Positions 18,148 through 29,103 of a DNA stretch of 64,000 nucleotides are shown here, one piece after another. Under the pieces are notes generated by a model. The model worked only from the letters and a program-made list of their open reading frames with translations, searched no databases and was not told the origin of the DNA. Both the position numbers and the translations under genes were made by a program. Source of the stretch: Xenorhabdus eapokensis (GTDB lineage Bacteria > Pseudomonadota > Gammaproteobacteria > Enterobacterales > Enterobacteriaceae). Numbering within the stretch: the first letter of the stretch is position 1; the number at the start of each line of letters is the position of its first letter. Location of the stretch: assembly GCF_001908105.1 (NCBI RefSeq), contig NZ_MKGQ01000004.1, forward strand, positions 114,493 to 178,492, in the 5' to 3' direction.

Positions 18148-18948
18148 TCAAACCTGATATATTTTCCGTAAATAACAGGAAACGGCATCATCCGCATTAG
18201 AGCCAATGATTTCCATATCAGGTAAAATGTCTTTTAAGCGCTGGTGCGCTCCCTGCATTATGCAACCTTTACCTGCCACACTTAACATTTCCCGATCGTT
18301 CATCCCATCACCAAAAGCAATGCTGTCGTTTAATTGATATCCGATCAATTGACAAACCTGCTCTAATGCATGACCTTTCGAAACACCTCCAGCCATCACT
18401 TCCAAACAATTTCTCAATGAAAAACTGACATTAACCCTTTCCCCCCAACGCGCTTTAATCCTCTCTTCTAAATCCACCAAATAATCATGATCTTCACTGG
18501 TGTAGTAAACCTTGCATACGCCATCTGTAGGAAAATTATCGCGCTGAAAAAGTTGATAATGGAAGACTGACTCCTGAAAAAACGCTTCCTGTTCAGGAGA
18601 TTCTCTATTCATTAGCCAATCATCGTTATTGAAGTAATTGGTCAGGATATCGGGATTATCAAACTCCAATAAACACAAATCATGGGCAATTTCAGGATCT
18701 AAGTTATGGCTAAATACCAATTCATCTTGGGTATTGTGAACCCTTGCACCGTTGGAAGTAATCATATAAGCATCAATGCCCAACCCATCACGGATCTGCC
18801 CTACATCAATATGATGGCGCCCTGTTGCAAAAACAAAATGAATCCCTTGTTCCGTTAATAAGTTCAACGTTTCCTTGGTATATGGGGTTAATTTATGGTT
18901 GGGAGATAACAAAGTGCCATCTAAATCTGAAGCAACAATATGATACAT
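18148..18948 (-). CDS. yigL: HAD-IIB sugar/pyridoxal phosphatase YigL
   Basis: Cof-type haloacid dehalogenase phosphatase (266 residues); E. coli YigL hydrolyses pyridoxal phosphate and is used in sugar-phosphate stress relief. Motif I is DLDGT with Asp8 and Asp10, motif II is FATGR, and motif IV is FGDGMNDREML. Adjacent to pldB (21 bases), as in E. coli. Confidence 0.93.
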   Translation of the reverse strand: MYHIVASDLDGTLLSPNHKLTPYTKETLNLLTEQGIHFVFATGRHHIDVGQIRDGLGIDAYMITSNGARVHNTQDELVFSHNLDPEIAHDLCLLEFDNPDILTNYFNNDDWLMNRESPEQEAFFQESVFHYQLFQRDNFPTDGVCKVYYTSEDHDYLVDLEERIKARWGERVNVSFSLRNCLEVMAGGVSKGHALEQVCQLIGYQLNDSIAFGDGMNDREMLSVAGKGCIMQGAHQRLKDILPDMEIIGSNADDAVSCYLRKIYQV

Positions 18949-18969
18949 AGTTATGGTTCCTAAACTAAA

Positions 18970-19941
18970 TCAGTTCTGGTCAAAAAAATCACAAATTGCA
19001 TTGAGAGCCTGTGCCCGCAATGCATCTTTTTCGAACAGGATTTCGTGATGAGCCCCCTGGATAATCAGGGGATTTTGGTGAGATGCACAAAAAGCCAATA
19101 ACTTCCGATTACTTACTATCTTATCTTCACTTGCTTGTAATACGATGAGCGGAGTTTTAATTTTGCCAGCATTTTCAATCAGTTTATCTCCCATCAGCAT
19201 ACTTTCACGCATCCAATGGTAAGTTGGCCCCCCAAGGCGCAATTCAGGATAATCAGCATAGTAACGCAAATAACGCTGATAACGCGCATAACTGTGCGTT
19301 AATAGGTTGATAAAATAAGGTAATGGCCGCCATTGCCCCGTTGATAGGGCATAAGCATTGCGCCTTTTGATATTGAGTTCCGCCTGGTTAACCAGAAAAT
19401 TCGCCAGCCAGCGGGGCATTGGTAAATGGATACCAAACATCGGTGCACATAACGCCACGGCACGAAAAGTCGACTCTTGGTAACGTACCAGAAAACGGCT
19501 CAAAATCGCTCCTCCCATTGAATGAGCCAGAGCATAACAGCGGTGAGATTGACGAGGTGCCACTTCAAGCTCAATAAATTTAGCTAAGTCATCCACATAA
19601 TGATCGAACTCTTCAACATGGCCTTTTTGTCGATCGTCCAATATTCGCCCTGAACGGCCTTGTCCACGATGATCAATAATGAAAATATCGTAACCCTGAT
19701 GATAAAAATCATAGGCCACCTCAGGGTATTTCACGTAACTTTCACTACGGCCAGGCAAAATAACGAGTGTTTTGTCATGATGAGGGGAACAAAAGGAGAC
19801 ATAATGGATAGGAATATCATCAATTCCTATAAATTGCCGCTCTTCTCTTGTTTGCCAAAAATCCAGTAATAATCCATTCGTAAAGGCTGAGAACTGAGGT
19901 TCACGGTTTAACCAACTAGCTTTCAATATCTCAGACGCCAT
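18970..19941 (-). CDS. pldB: Lysophospholipase L2
   Basis: Alpha/beta hydrolase (323 residues) that releases fatty acid from lysophospholipids at the inner membrane. The oxyanion region is PGRSESYVKYPE, the nucleophile elbow AHSMGGA (Ser near residue 142), and the catalytic Asp and His are likely in QASEDKIV and GAHHEILFE near the end. It lies directly after recQ; E. coli has rhtC and rhtB between the two. Confidence 0.93.
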   Translation of the reverse strand: MASEILKASWLNREPQFSAFTNGLLLDFWQTREERQFIGIDDIPIHYVSFCSPHHDKTLVILPGRSESYVKYPEVAYDFYHQGYDIFIIDHRGQGRSGRILDDRQKGHVEEFDHYVDDLAKFIELEVAPRQSHRCYALAHSMGGAILSRFLVRYQESTFRAVALCAPMFGIHLPMPRWLANFLVNQAELNIKRRNAYALSTGQWRPLPYFINLLTHSYARYQRYLRYYADYPELRLGGPTYHWMRESMLMGDKLIENAGKIKTPLIVLQASEDKIVSNRKLLAFCASHQNPLIIQGAHHEILFEKDALRAQALNAICDFFDQN

Positions 19942-20001
19942 TCGTCATCCTCTGTTCTCCAATCCTCTATTCACTGTCCTTTAGTTATTCAAGATTTTCA
20001 G

Positions 20002-21828
20002 TTACTCGAATTCTTCAAAATGCTCTCGGATTAATGTCATAAATGCTTCACCAAAACGTTCCAATTTCCGTTGACCAACGCCATTAATCAGCAAAAGTTC
20101 ATCCGGCGTTATTGGGCACTGTTCTGCCATTTCAATTAATGTGACATCATTGAAAACCACAAAGGGTGGAATATTGTTTTCATCAGCAATGGATTTACGC
20201 AATTTACGCAACTTAGCAAATAATTTGCGATCATAGTTGCCGCTGTACGATTTGTTTTGCTGATTGCGACTTTTCAAGTTTTGGATACGCGGTACGGCAA
20301 GTTGTAGAGACATTTCGCCACGTAATACAGGCCGCGCAGCCTCAGTCAATTGCAGCGCAGAATAGTTAGCAATGTTTTGGCTAATCAGCCCCAAGTGAAT
20401 AAGCTGACGCAAGACACTCATCCAATGTTCCTGGCTCTGCTCTTTACCAATGCCATAAACAGGCAGTTTGTCGTGCCCAAAATCTCTGATGCGTTGATTA
20501 TTTGCACCACGTAGCACTTCTACAATATAGCCAATCCCAAAACGTTGTCCAACGCGATAGATACAGGATAGCGCTTTCTGTGCTTCCACCAGACCGTCGT
20601 AACGTTTGGGAGGATCAAGGCAAATATCACAGTTGCCACACGCTGTTTGACGGCTTTCCCCGAAATAATTCAACAATACCAGGCGCCGACAGGTCTGCGC
20701 CTGGGCAAATGCGCCCATGGCATTGAGTTTATGCCGCTCAATATCCTGTTGTTCGCCCGCTGGTTTTTCTTCTAAACAGCGACGCAGCCATACCATATCC
20801 GCGGGATCGTAAAACAGCACGGCTTCCGCCGGTAAACCATCTCGCCCAGCCCGACCAGTTTCCTGATAATAAGATTCGATATTACGGGGAATATCAAAGT
20901 GCACGACAAAACGCACATTAGGTTTGTTAATTCCCATACCAAACGCAACCGTCGCCACAACGATCTGTAAATCATCTCGCTGGAAGGCATCTTGTACCCA
21001 TGCCCGCTGGCTGTTTTCCAGCCCTGCATGATAAGGCGCAACACTTAACCCACGCTTTTGCAAACGCTCCGCAGTCTCTTCCACTTTAGTCCGACTATTG
21101 CAATAGATAATTCCGCTTTTTCCCTGCTGACCGCGGACAAATGACCAAAGCTGATCAAGCGGTTTGTATTTTTCAACTAAGGTATAGCGAATATTGGGAC
21201 GATCAAAGCTGCTGATATGGATAATTGGCTCACGCAACTCCAATAAACGTACGATATCCTGACGGGTCGTTTTATCTGCCGTAGCGGTTAATGCGATCAC
21301 CGGAAGATCGGGGAAATGACGACGGAGTTGCCCTAATGCTCGATATTCTGGGCGAAAATCATGCCCCCATTGAGAAATACAGTGGGCTTCATCGACAGCC
21401 AATAAAACAGGTTGCCAATCGTGAAGTTGGTCAAGAAAGTTATCCGTTACCAGCCGTTCAGGGGCGATATAGAGCAGCTTAATACTCCCTTTACGGCAAC
21501 GTTGAATGATATCAAATTGCTGTTCACGATTTTGAGTTGAGTTCAGGCATTCCGCTTCAACGCCATTCGCACGTAGCTGATCAACCTGGTCTTTCATCAA
21601 TGAAATAAGTGGCGACACAACCAGAGTCAGCCCGTTTTTAACCAATGCGGGGATCTGGTAGCACAGTGACTTACCGCCTCCCGTTGGCATAACCACCAGA
21701 CAGTCACGCCCGTCAAGAACAGCGTCAATAACTTGCTGCTGTCCCGGCCGAAATTGCTGGTATCCGAATGTTTTTCGTAATGCTTGTTCAGCCAGCGATG
21801 CCGTGCTGATGAGTTCTGCGGTAGACAC
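20002..21828 (-). CDS. recQ: ATP-dependent DNA helicase RecQ
   Basis: 3'-to-5' SF2 helicase of the RecF recombination and fork-repair pathway (608 residues). Walker A is [12 protein letters not shown] (about 49-60), the DExH box is [19 protein letters not shown], motif VI is [12 protein letters not shown]; the RQC zinc cluster includes [12 protein letters not shown] and CGNCDIC; an HRDC domain closes the protein. The pldA gene, next to recQ in E. coli, is not here. Confidence 0.97.
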   Translation of the reverse strand: MSTAELISTASLAEQALRKTFGYQQFRPGQQQVIDAVLDGRDCLVVMPTGGGKSLCYQIPALVKNGLTLVVSPLISLMKDQVDQLRANGVEAECLNSTQNREQQFDIIQRCRKGSIKLLYIAPERLVTDNFLDQLHDWQPVLLAVDEAHCISQWGHDFRPEYRALGQLRRHFPDLPVIALTATADKTTRQDIVRLLELREPIIHISSFDRPNIRYTLVEKYKPLDQLWSFVRGQQGKSGIIYCNSRTKVEETAERLQKRGLSVAPYHAGLENSQRAWVQDAFQRDDLQIVVATVAFGMGINKPNVRFVVHFDIPRNIESYYQETGRAGRDGLPAEAVLFYDPADMVWLRRCLEEKPAGEQQDIERHKLNAMGAFAQAQTCRRLVLLNYFGESRQTACGNCDICLDPPKRYDGLVEAQKALSCIYRVGQRFGIGYIVEVLRGANNQRIRDFGHDKLPVYGIGKEQSQEHWMSVLRQLIHLGLISQNIANYSALQLTEAARPVLRGEMSLQLAVPRIQNLKSRNQQNKSYSGNYDRKLFAKLRKLRKSIADENNIPPFVVFNDVTLIEMAEQCPITPDELLLINGVGQRKLERFGEAFMTLIREHFEEFE

Positions 21829-22115
21829 GCTTTTCCTCGATCGTTAGAAACTTAATCCCTGAAAAAACCTAAAAACAGGCTATAAAAATACAGTTGCGAT
21901 CCAAGCGCCTGTATATAAAAAATTACCGCTTATTCTACACGCTATATGATTATTTTTTGTAGTCCGTTTTTTCCTCCATGAATTGTTTCTCGAAGCGCTT
22001 CACAGACTGGCAAAGTCGATAATGAAAGCATAATATTAACAAGTAATTAACCATATGCACCCATTTAACATCCGTTGATTTTACTTTTCATTATCAGGTT
22101 ATCAGGAAAACCACC

Positions 22116-22601
22116 ATGGAAAATATTCCGCCAGTAGACACCATATTAACTCCAGAAGAAGCTCGCAAATTTATAGGTGAAATTTTTGTTTATCATATGC
22201 CATTCAATCGTCTGTTAGGACTCGAACTGCTCCGCTTCGAACCAGACTACGCAGAACTGCAATTTTGTTACCAAGAAAAATTGATTGGCAATATGATTCA
22301 TAAAATTCTGCACGGTGGTGCGATCGCTTCCATATTAGATGTTGCTGGAGGGCTGGTTTGTGCAGGCAGTGCATTGACATCCATTGAAACGATTACCATC
22401 GCAGAGATCCAAAAAAGTCTAACCACATTAGGCACTATCGATTTACGCGTGGATTATCTGCGCCCTGGACGTGGTGAAGTATTTACTGCCAGTTGCAATC
22501 TTATCCGCGCCGGCAATAAAGTTTCTGTCGCCAGAATTGAATTGCATAATGAAAAACAAATGCATATCGCCAGTGCAATGGGGACTTATTTGGTGGGTTG
22601 A
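22116..22601 (+). CDS. yigI: Acyl-CoA thioesterase YigI
   Basis: 161-residue hotdog-fold thioesterase; E. coli YigI hydrolyses medium- and long-chain acyl-CoA. Conserved helix [17 protein letters not shown] (about 70-86), then [12 protein letters not shown] and [16 protein letters not shown]. Divergent from recQ with 287 bases between; in E. coli pldA fills this place. Confidence 0.9.
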   Translation: MENIPPVDTILTPEEARKFIGEIFVYHMPFNRLLGLELLRFEPDYAELQFCYQEKLIGNMIHKILHGGAIASILDVAGGLVCAGSALTSIETITIAEIQKSLTTLGTIDLRVDYLRPGRGEVFTASCNLIRAGNKVSVARIELHNEKQMHIASAMGTYLVG

Positions 22602-22671
22602 TGTTTTTAAACCCTAAGACCTAAAATTAATACCCAACTCATGCCCAAAATACAAACTTAAAATAAATGAA

Positions 22672-22696
22672 GGAATGTGCCAGCAAAACACATTCC
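22672..22696 (+). terminator. Terminator of yigI
   Basis: GGAATGTG (22672-22679), 9-base loop, CACATTCC (22689-22696), followed by CTTTTC. Perfect 8-base stem. The rest of the yigI-to-22943 gap (341 bases) shows no other gene; it is AT-rich. Confidence 0.7.
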
Positions 22697-22942
22697 CTTT
22701 TCGTGGGTATACTTATTTTCAATCTCACCATTCGTTTATAATCTAGAGCCAGATACCTAAATTCACTATAACTATTAACAAGCTGTCACTCTGGGTATAT
22801 GATAACCAATGGAAACAAACAGATTTCCAACAGCAACTATGCTGAACTTACCTTAACCATTATCAAGAACCAATAACCAGAAAAACCTCACAAACACTGT
22901 TTTGATACTAATTAATTAAGTAGATCAACATGAGAATAGATT

Positions 22943-23617
22943 ATGATTCCAAGAACCAAAGCAGAATCGGAGATCCTCTCTGGCAGAGCTGTTGATGCTG
23001 TTGTATATATCTGGTATCCCTGCCACAGCTTCCCTTTTGGGCATGCTTCTATTTATATCGGTGGAACGCCGCAATGCCCTTGGCCAGGCTTCTATTCAGG
23101 AAATTTAGAATCATCAAACAGTTCAAGGAACGCTGGATCCTCACATAATCCACAACGTCCGGCAGAAGATAACTATGTCAGTTTCCTTGCAGAACCAAAT
23201 ATACAGCGAGGAACTTTATCATCTGCCGGAGCCTTTAATAACATTCAAGCTGATTTTTTAGAGCTTCCCCATCTGGAATATTATCTGATTGGCTTGGATG
23301 TTGAGAAAATGCAACACCAAAAGCGTGAACTCTATAACGGCAAAATGTATGGCAATTTTCGTATAAGCCATAGTTATAATCCTATTAATAAAAATTGTGC
23401 AACAATGGTTGCCAAAATATTAAAAGTCGGTGGAGTAGAAAGTTTATTAAATACTATTCAAAGGGTTGGTTATGCCAACAATGTATATTGGACACCCAAA
23501 GACATCGCCCAATTGTGTAATGAATTAAGAAATAATGACAAGGCGGTAAAAATAAGGGGGCTGAATTGTCCAAGTATACTAAAATCACCATTTAAGACGT
23601 TATTAGGTTTTAGATAG
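22943..23617 (+). CDS. Papain-like-fold protein, possible secreted effector
   Basis: 224 residues, not matched to a named gene. Conserved-looking blocks are FGHASIYIGG (His34), DNYVSFLAEP (about 76-85), NKNCATMVAKILKVGG (Cys152) and YWTPKDIAQLCNELR. A histidine in GHASIYI followed far downstream by a cysteine in NCATMV is the His-then-Cys order of circularly permuted NlpC/P60 (YaeF/LRAT-like) enzymes, which act as hydrolases or acyltransferases. There is no signal peptide. It lies between yigI and rarD, where E. coli has no gene, and its surroundings are AT-rich, so it was probably acquired. Effector function is inference from fold-type and placement; the ribosome site is weak. Confidence 0.6.
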   Translation: MIPRTKAESEILSGRAVDAVVYIWYPCHSFPFGHASIYIGGTPQCPWPGFYSGNLESSNSSRNAGSSHNPQRPAEDNYVSFLAEPNIQRGTLSSAGAFNNIQADFLELPHLEYYLIGLDVEKMQHQKRELYNGKMYGNFRISHSYNPINKNCATMVAKILKVGGVESLLNTIQRVGYANNVYWTPKDIAQLCNELRNNDKAVKIRGLNCPSILKSPFKTLLGFR

Positions 23618-24119
23618 ATATAATAGATTATACTTGTTTATCATTCTGCCAATGACAATCTTAAAATAAAATGATGTCAATACAATACGATTTTTAAATT
23701 GGGATAGCAGATCTCCTGATGTAATTATGCTCTTCTGAACTATGGTTTGATTGTCAAGTTTAGCAATTACCTTAACAAAGTTGCCAAGTATAATCATGAA
23801 ATTCAATTTCCAAGGCTAACCCTTCAGAGAGGATACGTGAATAATCTATTTATAGATACTCATCTTAACCTACCACAGTAGTACAAAAAATTAGGATGAA
23901 ATAAGCGCCTGATTCTATCAATATAGATACTCCTGTTACCTGGGTATAATAATTTAGCATAAAGTGCTATTCAGCTTAGTATAAAAATTTAATTTATTAT
24001 TCATGCCATTAACTACTTGTAAATCATTCATCCCAATGACACATTGTATAGTGCTATGAGCTATCACCTTAACCAGCTCTTCTGATTTTCTGAACATTCT
24101 CTCAACATTCAAGGATATT
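23618..24119. other. AT-rich gap with no recognised gene
   Basis: About 500 bases between the effector-like gene and rarD. Small minus-strand frames (67 and 62 codons) lack ribosome sites and family features. TATAGATACTC recurs (about 23851 and 23923); I see no terminator of good quality. Confidence 0.5.
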
Positions 24120-25010
24120 ATGAGTAACCAACAGACTGCCAAAGGTATCTTATATGCCTTAGGGGCTTATCTTATTTGGGGATTAGCCCCCATCTACTTC
24201 AAGACCATACAATATGTGCCACCCGATGAAATTGTGTCACATCGTGTTATATGGTCGGTTTTCTTTATGGTGCTGATGCTGACAGTGACTCGCCACTGGC
24301 GCCAGGTGTGGGCTGTTGTTCGCCAGCCGAAAATACTACTGTTGCTAGGCATCACTGCCTTCACTATTACCAGTAACTGGCTTACCTATATCTGGGCAGT
24401 CAATAATGGGCATTTACTGGAAGCGAGTCTGGGGTATTTTATTAGCCCACTGGTTAATGTTCTGTTTGGTATGATATTTCTTGGTGAACGTTTCCGCCGT
24501 ATGCAGTGGATTGCTGTGGGATTGGCCGTTACTGGTGTATTGATCCAGCTATGGCAGTTTGGTTCTGTACCGATGATTGGTTTGTACTTAGCGACAACAT
24601 TTGCCGTCTATGGACTGATCCGCAAAAAAATGGGGATTGATGCACAGACAGGTATGTTGATTGAGACAACCTGGGTATTCCCTGTCGCCCTAACTTACCT
24701 GCTGTTTTTCACCCATAGCCCAACAAGTAATATGTTGGATAATACATATTCTTTGAACCTCATGTTGATTGCTGCCGGTATTATTACGACAGTGCCACTG
24801 CTGTTTTTCACCGCAGCCGCTGCGCATCTGCGTTTGTCTACGCTGGGCTTCTTCCAGTATCTTGGCCCAACATTGATGTTCTTGCTGGCAACGTTAGTTT
24901 ATGGTGAGAAAATTGGACCAGATCGTTTGATTACTTTTGGCTTTATTTGGGCTGCCTTAATTCTGTTTATACTGGATGCGCTCTATACGCAGCGTCGTTT
25001 ACGGAAGTAG
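24120..25010 (+). CDS. rarD: EamA-family transporter RarD
   Basis: 296 residues with about ten membrane helices and the RarD signature near the start (AYLIWGLAPIYFKTIQYVPP). Inner-membrane drug/metabolite permease; substrate unknown in E. coli, where it was named for chloramphenicol resistance. It lies two genes from corA as expected, with the effector-like gene inserted on the other side. Confidence 0.92.
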   Translation: MSNQQTAKGILYALGAYLIWGLAPIYFKTIQYVPPDEIVSHRVIWSVFFMVLMLTVTRHWRQVWAVVRQPKILLLLGITAFTITSNWLTYIWAVNNGHLLEASLGYFISPLVNVLFGMIFLGERFRRMQWIAVGLAVTGVLIQLWQFGSVPMIGLYLATTFAVYGLIRKKMGIDAQTGMLIETTWVFPVALTYLLFFTHSPTSNMLDNTYSLNLMLIAAGIITTVPLLFFTAAAAHLRLSTLGFFQYLGPTLMFLLATLVYGEKIGPDRLITFGFIWAALILFILDALYTQRRLRK

Positions 25011-25032
25011 TAAAATTCTTTCAACAACATTC

Positions 25033-25075
25033 CTAAACTGACCCAAGGCATTCTCTACAATTTGGGTCAGTTTAG
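25033..25075. terminator. Convergent terminator between rarD and corA
   Basis: CTAAACTGACCCAA (25033-25046) and TTGGGTCAGTTTAG (25062-25075) are perfect 14-base inverted repeats with a 15-base loop, between two convergent genes. The tails are TTTAG-like on both sides, so termination is likely in both directions. Confidence 0.7.
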
Positions 25076-25135
25076 TAAAATCAGCCGACAAAGCAACTCG
25101 TTAGCAGATAAGAAGATAGATAACTGGTGATATAA

Positions 25136-26086
25136 CTACAGCCAATTTTTGCGTTTGAAGTAGAGATAAGGCGCCAAACCCGCTGCTATCATTAACCCAA
25201 TGGCCGCAGGGTAACCGAATGTCCAATGCAATTCCGGCATAAATTCGAAATTCATACCGTAGCTGGATGCTACCAGCGTCGGTGGCAGGAATACTACGGA
25301 AACAACGGAGAAAATCTTGATAATGCGACTCTGCTCAATGTTGATAAAGCCCATCGCAGCTTGCATCAAGAAGTTCACTTTTTGGAACAAGGATTCATTG
25401 TGCGGCAGCAAGGATTCAATATCCCGCAGAATCTCACGAGCCTGTTCTAATTGATTAGCAGGCAAGCGAGCACGGCGCACAAGGAAGTTCAACGCGCGCT
25501 GGCTATCCATCAGGCACAAGCGGACTTTCCAGCCAATATCTTCCTGCTCAGCAAGGTTAGATAAAGCAGAATCAAATTCATCGCCCTGTTTACCGTTCAT
25601 AATGACCCGACTCAGGGATTCCAGCACGCTATAGATGTTTTCAATGACATCAGCCAATTGTTCGATTTTGGTTTCGAACAAGTCCATCAACAATTCATAG
25701 GCATTTCCGTCAACCATAGTCTGGTTACGGGCACGCATTCGGTATAATCGAAATGCAGGGAGTTCACGCTCTCGCAATGTGTAGAGACGACCGTCACGAA
25801 TAGTAAATGCGACTGTCGAGTTGCCAGCATGGTCTTCGGCATCTTCAAAGTAGAAGAATGAATGGACGTGCATACCATCTTCATCTTCAAAAAAACGGGC
25901 TGATGCCTCAATGTCATCCAACTCGGTGCGGGTCGCCAAGACTTGTCCCAGCTCATTCTGGACTCTGAGGCGATCATCGTCCCCCAGTCCCACTAAATCT
26001 ACCCACATGGAGTCAGATAACTTATCACCTTCTTCAAATTCAAGACGGAGCAGGCGATTATTCTCTAATTTAAATGCGTTCAGCAT
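25136..26086 (-). CDS. corA: Magnesium transporter CorA
   Basis: 316-residue pentameric Mg2+/Co2+ channel of the inner membrane. A long acidic cytoplasmic domain is followed by two helices at the C-terminus, with the selectivity motif [10 protein letters not shown] just after the first, and the basic tail YFKRKNWL. It is downstream of uvrD on the same strand. Confidence 0.97.
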   Translation of the reverse strand: MLNAFKLENNRLLRLEFEEGDKLSDSMWVDLVGLGDDDRLRVQNELGQVLATRTELDDIEASARFFEDEDGMHVHSFFYFEDAEDHAGNSTVAFTIRDGRLYTLRERELPAFRLYRMRARNQTMVDGNAYELLMDLFETKIEQLADVIENIYSVLESLSRVIMNGKQGDEFDSALSNLAEQEDIGWKVRLCLMDSQRALNFLVRRARLPANQLEQAREILRDIESLLPHNESLFQKVNFLMQAAMGFINIEQSRIIKIFSVVSVVFLPPTLVASSYGMNFEFMPELHWTFGYPAAIGLMIAAGLAPYLYFKRKNWL

Positions 26087-26174
26087 GTACCATAAGTCTC
26101 CTTATACTCCCTACGTTTATCGTAAGGCGCGAATGTTACGCTTAGTAGAAAAAGCCTGTCAACATTCAACCGGA

Positions 26175-28340
26175 TTATTGGCCTGTTTCGAGTCTGGCAT
26201 AAGCAGCCACCAGCCACTTAATACCTTCACCCTGAAACGCGATTTGCAAGCGGCAATGCTCTCCACTGCCTTCTATATTGATAATCGTCCCTTCACCAAA
26301 TTTAGGATGGCGCACACGCTGTCCAAGAGCATAACCACTATCATTAGCACTGATAGGCGTGCCCAACCGTTTGTGGCTGACCGGACGGGATACCGTTGCC
26401 CGCAAGCGAACTTCTGCCACGCATTCTGTCGGTAATTCACCAATAAAACGAGACGGGCGGTGATACACTTCCTTGCCATATAAACGACGGCTTTCCGCAT
26501 AAGTCAGCGTCAGTTTTTCCATCGCCCTGGTAACGCCTACATAGGCCAAGCGCCGCTCTTCCTCCAGCCGATCGCCTTCGTCAATGGACATCTGACTCGG
26601 AAACATGCCCTCTTCCATACCCACAATGAAAACTTGTGGGAACTCCAATCCTTTCGCTGAGTGCAAGGTCATCAGTTGCACTGCATCCTGATAGGCATCC
26701 GCCTGACTTTCTCCCGATTCAAGCGCGGCGTGGGAAAGGAAGGCTTGCAATGGCAGCAAGTTTTCATCTTCGTCCTGATAGCTGAATTGGCGGGTTGCCG
26801 TGACCAATTCTTCCAGGTTTTCGATACGTGCCTGCGCCTTTTCGCCTTTTTCCTGTTGATACATCGCCCATAGGCCAGAGTCACGGATAATGCGATCGGT
26901 CTGCACATGCAATGGCATTTCCTGTGTTTCTGTTTCCAACGCTTCAATTAATTCGATAAAGCGTTGCAACGCAGATGCCGCACGGCCAGTCAGCACTTTT
27001 TCCTGTATCAATATCAGGCTACTTTCCCACAAGGTTTTTTGCTGATCTCGCGCCGCCTGACGCACAACATCAAGCGTCCTGTCACCAATACCACGGGTTG
27101 GCGTATTGACCACGCGCTCAAAAGCGGCATCATCGTGACGGTTTGCCACCAAACGCAAGTAGGACAAGGCATCTTTGATTTCCTGACGTTCGAAGAAACG
27201 CTGGCCACCATAAATACGGTAAGGCATGGAAACCTGTAACAAGGCTTCTTCTAAAACGCGGGATTGGGCATTGCTTCGATACAGGATCGCACACTCTTTC
27301 AGTGCACCGCCATTATCCAACCAATGCTTGATACGGCCGACAACATAACGGGACTCATCCAATTCATTAAAGGCGCAATAAAGTGAAATTAGCTCTCCCT
27401 CGCTGCCTTCTGTCCACAAATTCTTACCCAAACGATCACTGTTATGGGCAATCAGGGTATTGGCAGCTTTAAGGATATTGCTGGTCGAACGGTAATTCTG
27501 TTCCAGGCGGATCGTTTCCGCGCCCGGAAAATCGTTAAGGAAACGCTGGATATTTTCTACCTGCGCACCACGCCAGCCATAAATGGACTGGTCATCATCC
27601 CCGACAATCATGACCTTGCCGCTATCGCCAGCCAGAAGGCGGATCCAGGCGTATTGAATACTGTTAGTATCCTGAAATTCATCCACCAGAATACTCGTGA
27701 AACGTTCACGATAATGTTGCAGGATCTGTGGCTTGTTCAGCCAAAGTTCATGGGCGCGTAGCAACAATTCGGCGAAATCCACCAGCCCTGCGCGGTCACA
27801 CGCTTCCTGATAAGCCTGATAAATTTTCAGCCAGGTTACCTCTACCGGATTGCCATAACTTTCAATGTGCTGCGGACGCAAGCCTTCATCTTTTTTGCCA
27901 TTGATATACCACATCCCCTGACGCGCTGGCCACTTTTTGTCATCCAGATTCATCGCCTTGATGATGCGTTTGATGAGGCGGTGCTGATCTTCGCTATCAA
28001 GGATCTGGAAATCCTGCGGTAAATTTGCATCAAGGTGATGGGCACGCAACAAGCGGTGAGCAAGGCTATGGAATGTACCAATCCACATTCCGCCCTGACT
28101 GGTGCCAATCAGGTTTTCAATTCGGTGCCGCATCTCAGCAGCCGCTTTATTCGTAAACGTGACTGCCATGATGGAAAACGGCGAGGCATTTTCAACTGAC
28201 AGTAACCAGGCAATCCGATGAACCAGCACGCGCGTTTTACCACTGCCAGCACCAGCCAGTACCAACATATTACTACGGGGAGCTGCGACCGCTTCACGTT
28301 GTTTATCATTGAGGCTTTCGAGCAGATAAGAAACGTCCAT
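26175..28340 (-). CDS. uvrD: DNA helicase II UvrD
   Basis: SF1A 3'-to-5' helicase of nucleotide excision and mismatch repair (721 residues). Walker [11 protein letters not shown] (Lys35), then [56 protein letters not shown] and AYVGVTRAMEKL follow in normal helicase order, ending with the UvrD C-terminal tail. No perfect LexA box is visible upstream (see rejected list). Confidence 0.98.
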   Translation of the reverse strand: MDVSYLLESLNDKQREAVAAPRSNMLVLAGAGSGKTRVLVHRIAWLLSVENASPFSIMAVTFTNKAAAEMRHRIENLIGTSQGGMWIGTFHSLAHRLLRAHHLDANLPQDFQILDSEDQHRLIKRIIKAMNLDDKKWPARQGMWYINGKKDEGLRPQHIESYGNPVEVTWLKIYQAYQEACDRAGLVDFAELLLRAHELWLNKPQILQHYRERFTSILVDEFQDTNSIQYAWIRLLAGDSGKVMIVGDDDQSIYGWRGAQVENIQRFLNDFPGAETIRLEQNYRSTSNILKAANTLIAHNSDRLGKNLWTEGSEGELISLYCAFNELDESRYVVGRIKHWLDNGGALKECAILYRSNAQSRVLEEALLQVSMPYRIYGGQRFFERQEIKDALSYLRLVANRHDDAAFERVVNTPTRGIGDRTLDVVRQAARDQQKTLWESSLILIQEKVLTGRAASALQRFIELIEALETETQEMPLHVQTDRIIRDSGLWAMYQQEKGEKAQARIENLEELVTATRQFSYQDEDENLLPLQAFLSHAALESGESQADAYQDAVQLMTLHSAKGLEFPQVFIVGMEEGMFPSQMSIDEGDRLEEERRLAYVGVTRAMEKLTLTYAESRRLYGKEVYHRPSRFIGELPTECVAEVRLRATVSRPVSHKRLGTPISANDSGYALGQRVRHPKFGEGTIINIEGSGEHCRLQIAFQGEGIKWLVAAYARLETGQ

Positions 28341-28386
28341 AATTACCGTCAGTTGTTAGGATTTTTATATAGATTTCAACCTGAAA

Positions 28387-29103
28387 TTATATCAGTGCTA
28401 TCAGAGAAGCCAAATCAGAAATCTCAATATGTGGCACCAGACGCCCCTCAGATTCCTGCATCAAGTTCTTATTTTCGATGTTGATCCAACAGGCTTGCAT
28501 ACCACTACAAAGTGCCCCTTCTACATCGGTATTCAGATTATCTCCTACATGCAGGATCTGATTTATCGGTAAGTTGAGCCGCTCTGCCGCTAGCTGATAC
28601 ATATCAGGATAAGGTTTGGAACGCCCATCAATGCCCGCTTTCAAGACAAAGTCAAAATAAGGGGCAAGTCCACATGCAGCAGGTTCAGCGTTTCCATTGG
28701 TAATCGCCACTAATGGCATTTTTTCCGCCAATATAGACAACGTCTTATGAGTGGATTCTGGAACAGTGATTTGGTTACGCCAGTACATAAAACAAGACAT
28801 AATTTCATCCGTACCACGTATTGTCTCTTCATTATTGAAGCCGTGGTGGGTAAACATGAGTTCTGCGGATTGCCGACGCCATGAAGTCATATCATGATAA
28901 ATATCTGGCTTCCGTTCAAGAACCGCCTGGCGGTATACATGCAGATCTCCATGTCCAAAGTGACCGAATTTGGCATCGTACTGCCTGATAAAACACAACA
29001 CCTCTTTTTCGGTTTTATCGATTACAGGATGGTTATCGTAAAGTGTATCATCCAGATCGAATGTCATCGCAGCAAACGGCGCGATAGGCCGATAAAAACG
29101 CAT
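28387..29103 (-). CDS. yigB: Flavin-biosynthesis HAD phosphatase YigB
   Basis: 238-residue HAD phosphatase; E. coli YigB dephosphorylates 5-amino-6-(5-phosphoribitylamino)uracil in riboflavin synthesis. Motif I FDLDDTLYDN (Asp16, Asp18), motif II AITNGN, motif III/IV HVGDNLNTDVEGA. Its start overlaps the end of xerC by one base, so the two are translated together. Confidence 0.94.
   Translation of the reverse strand: MRFYRPIAPFAAMTFDLDDTLYDNHPVIDKTEKEVLCFIRQYDAKFGHFGHGDLHVYRQAVLERKPDIYHDMTSWRRQSAELMFTHHGFNNEETIRGTDEIMSCFMYWRNQITVPESTHKTLSILAEKMPLVAITNGNAEPAACGLAPYFDFVLKAGIDGRSKPYPDMYQLAAERLNLPINQILHVGDNLNTDVEGALCSGMQACWINIENKNLMQESEGRLVPHIEISDLASLIALI

Noticed and set aside
28341..28400. LexA-like box upstream of uvrD (CTGATATAATTTCAG)
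   Set aside because: The spacing between CTG and CAG is 9 bases instead of 10 and it lies at the yigB end; not a valid SOS box by sequence.
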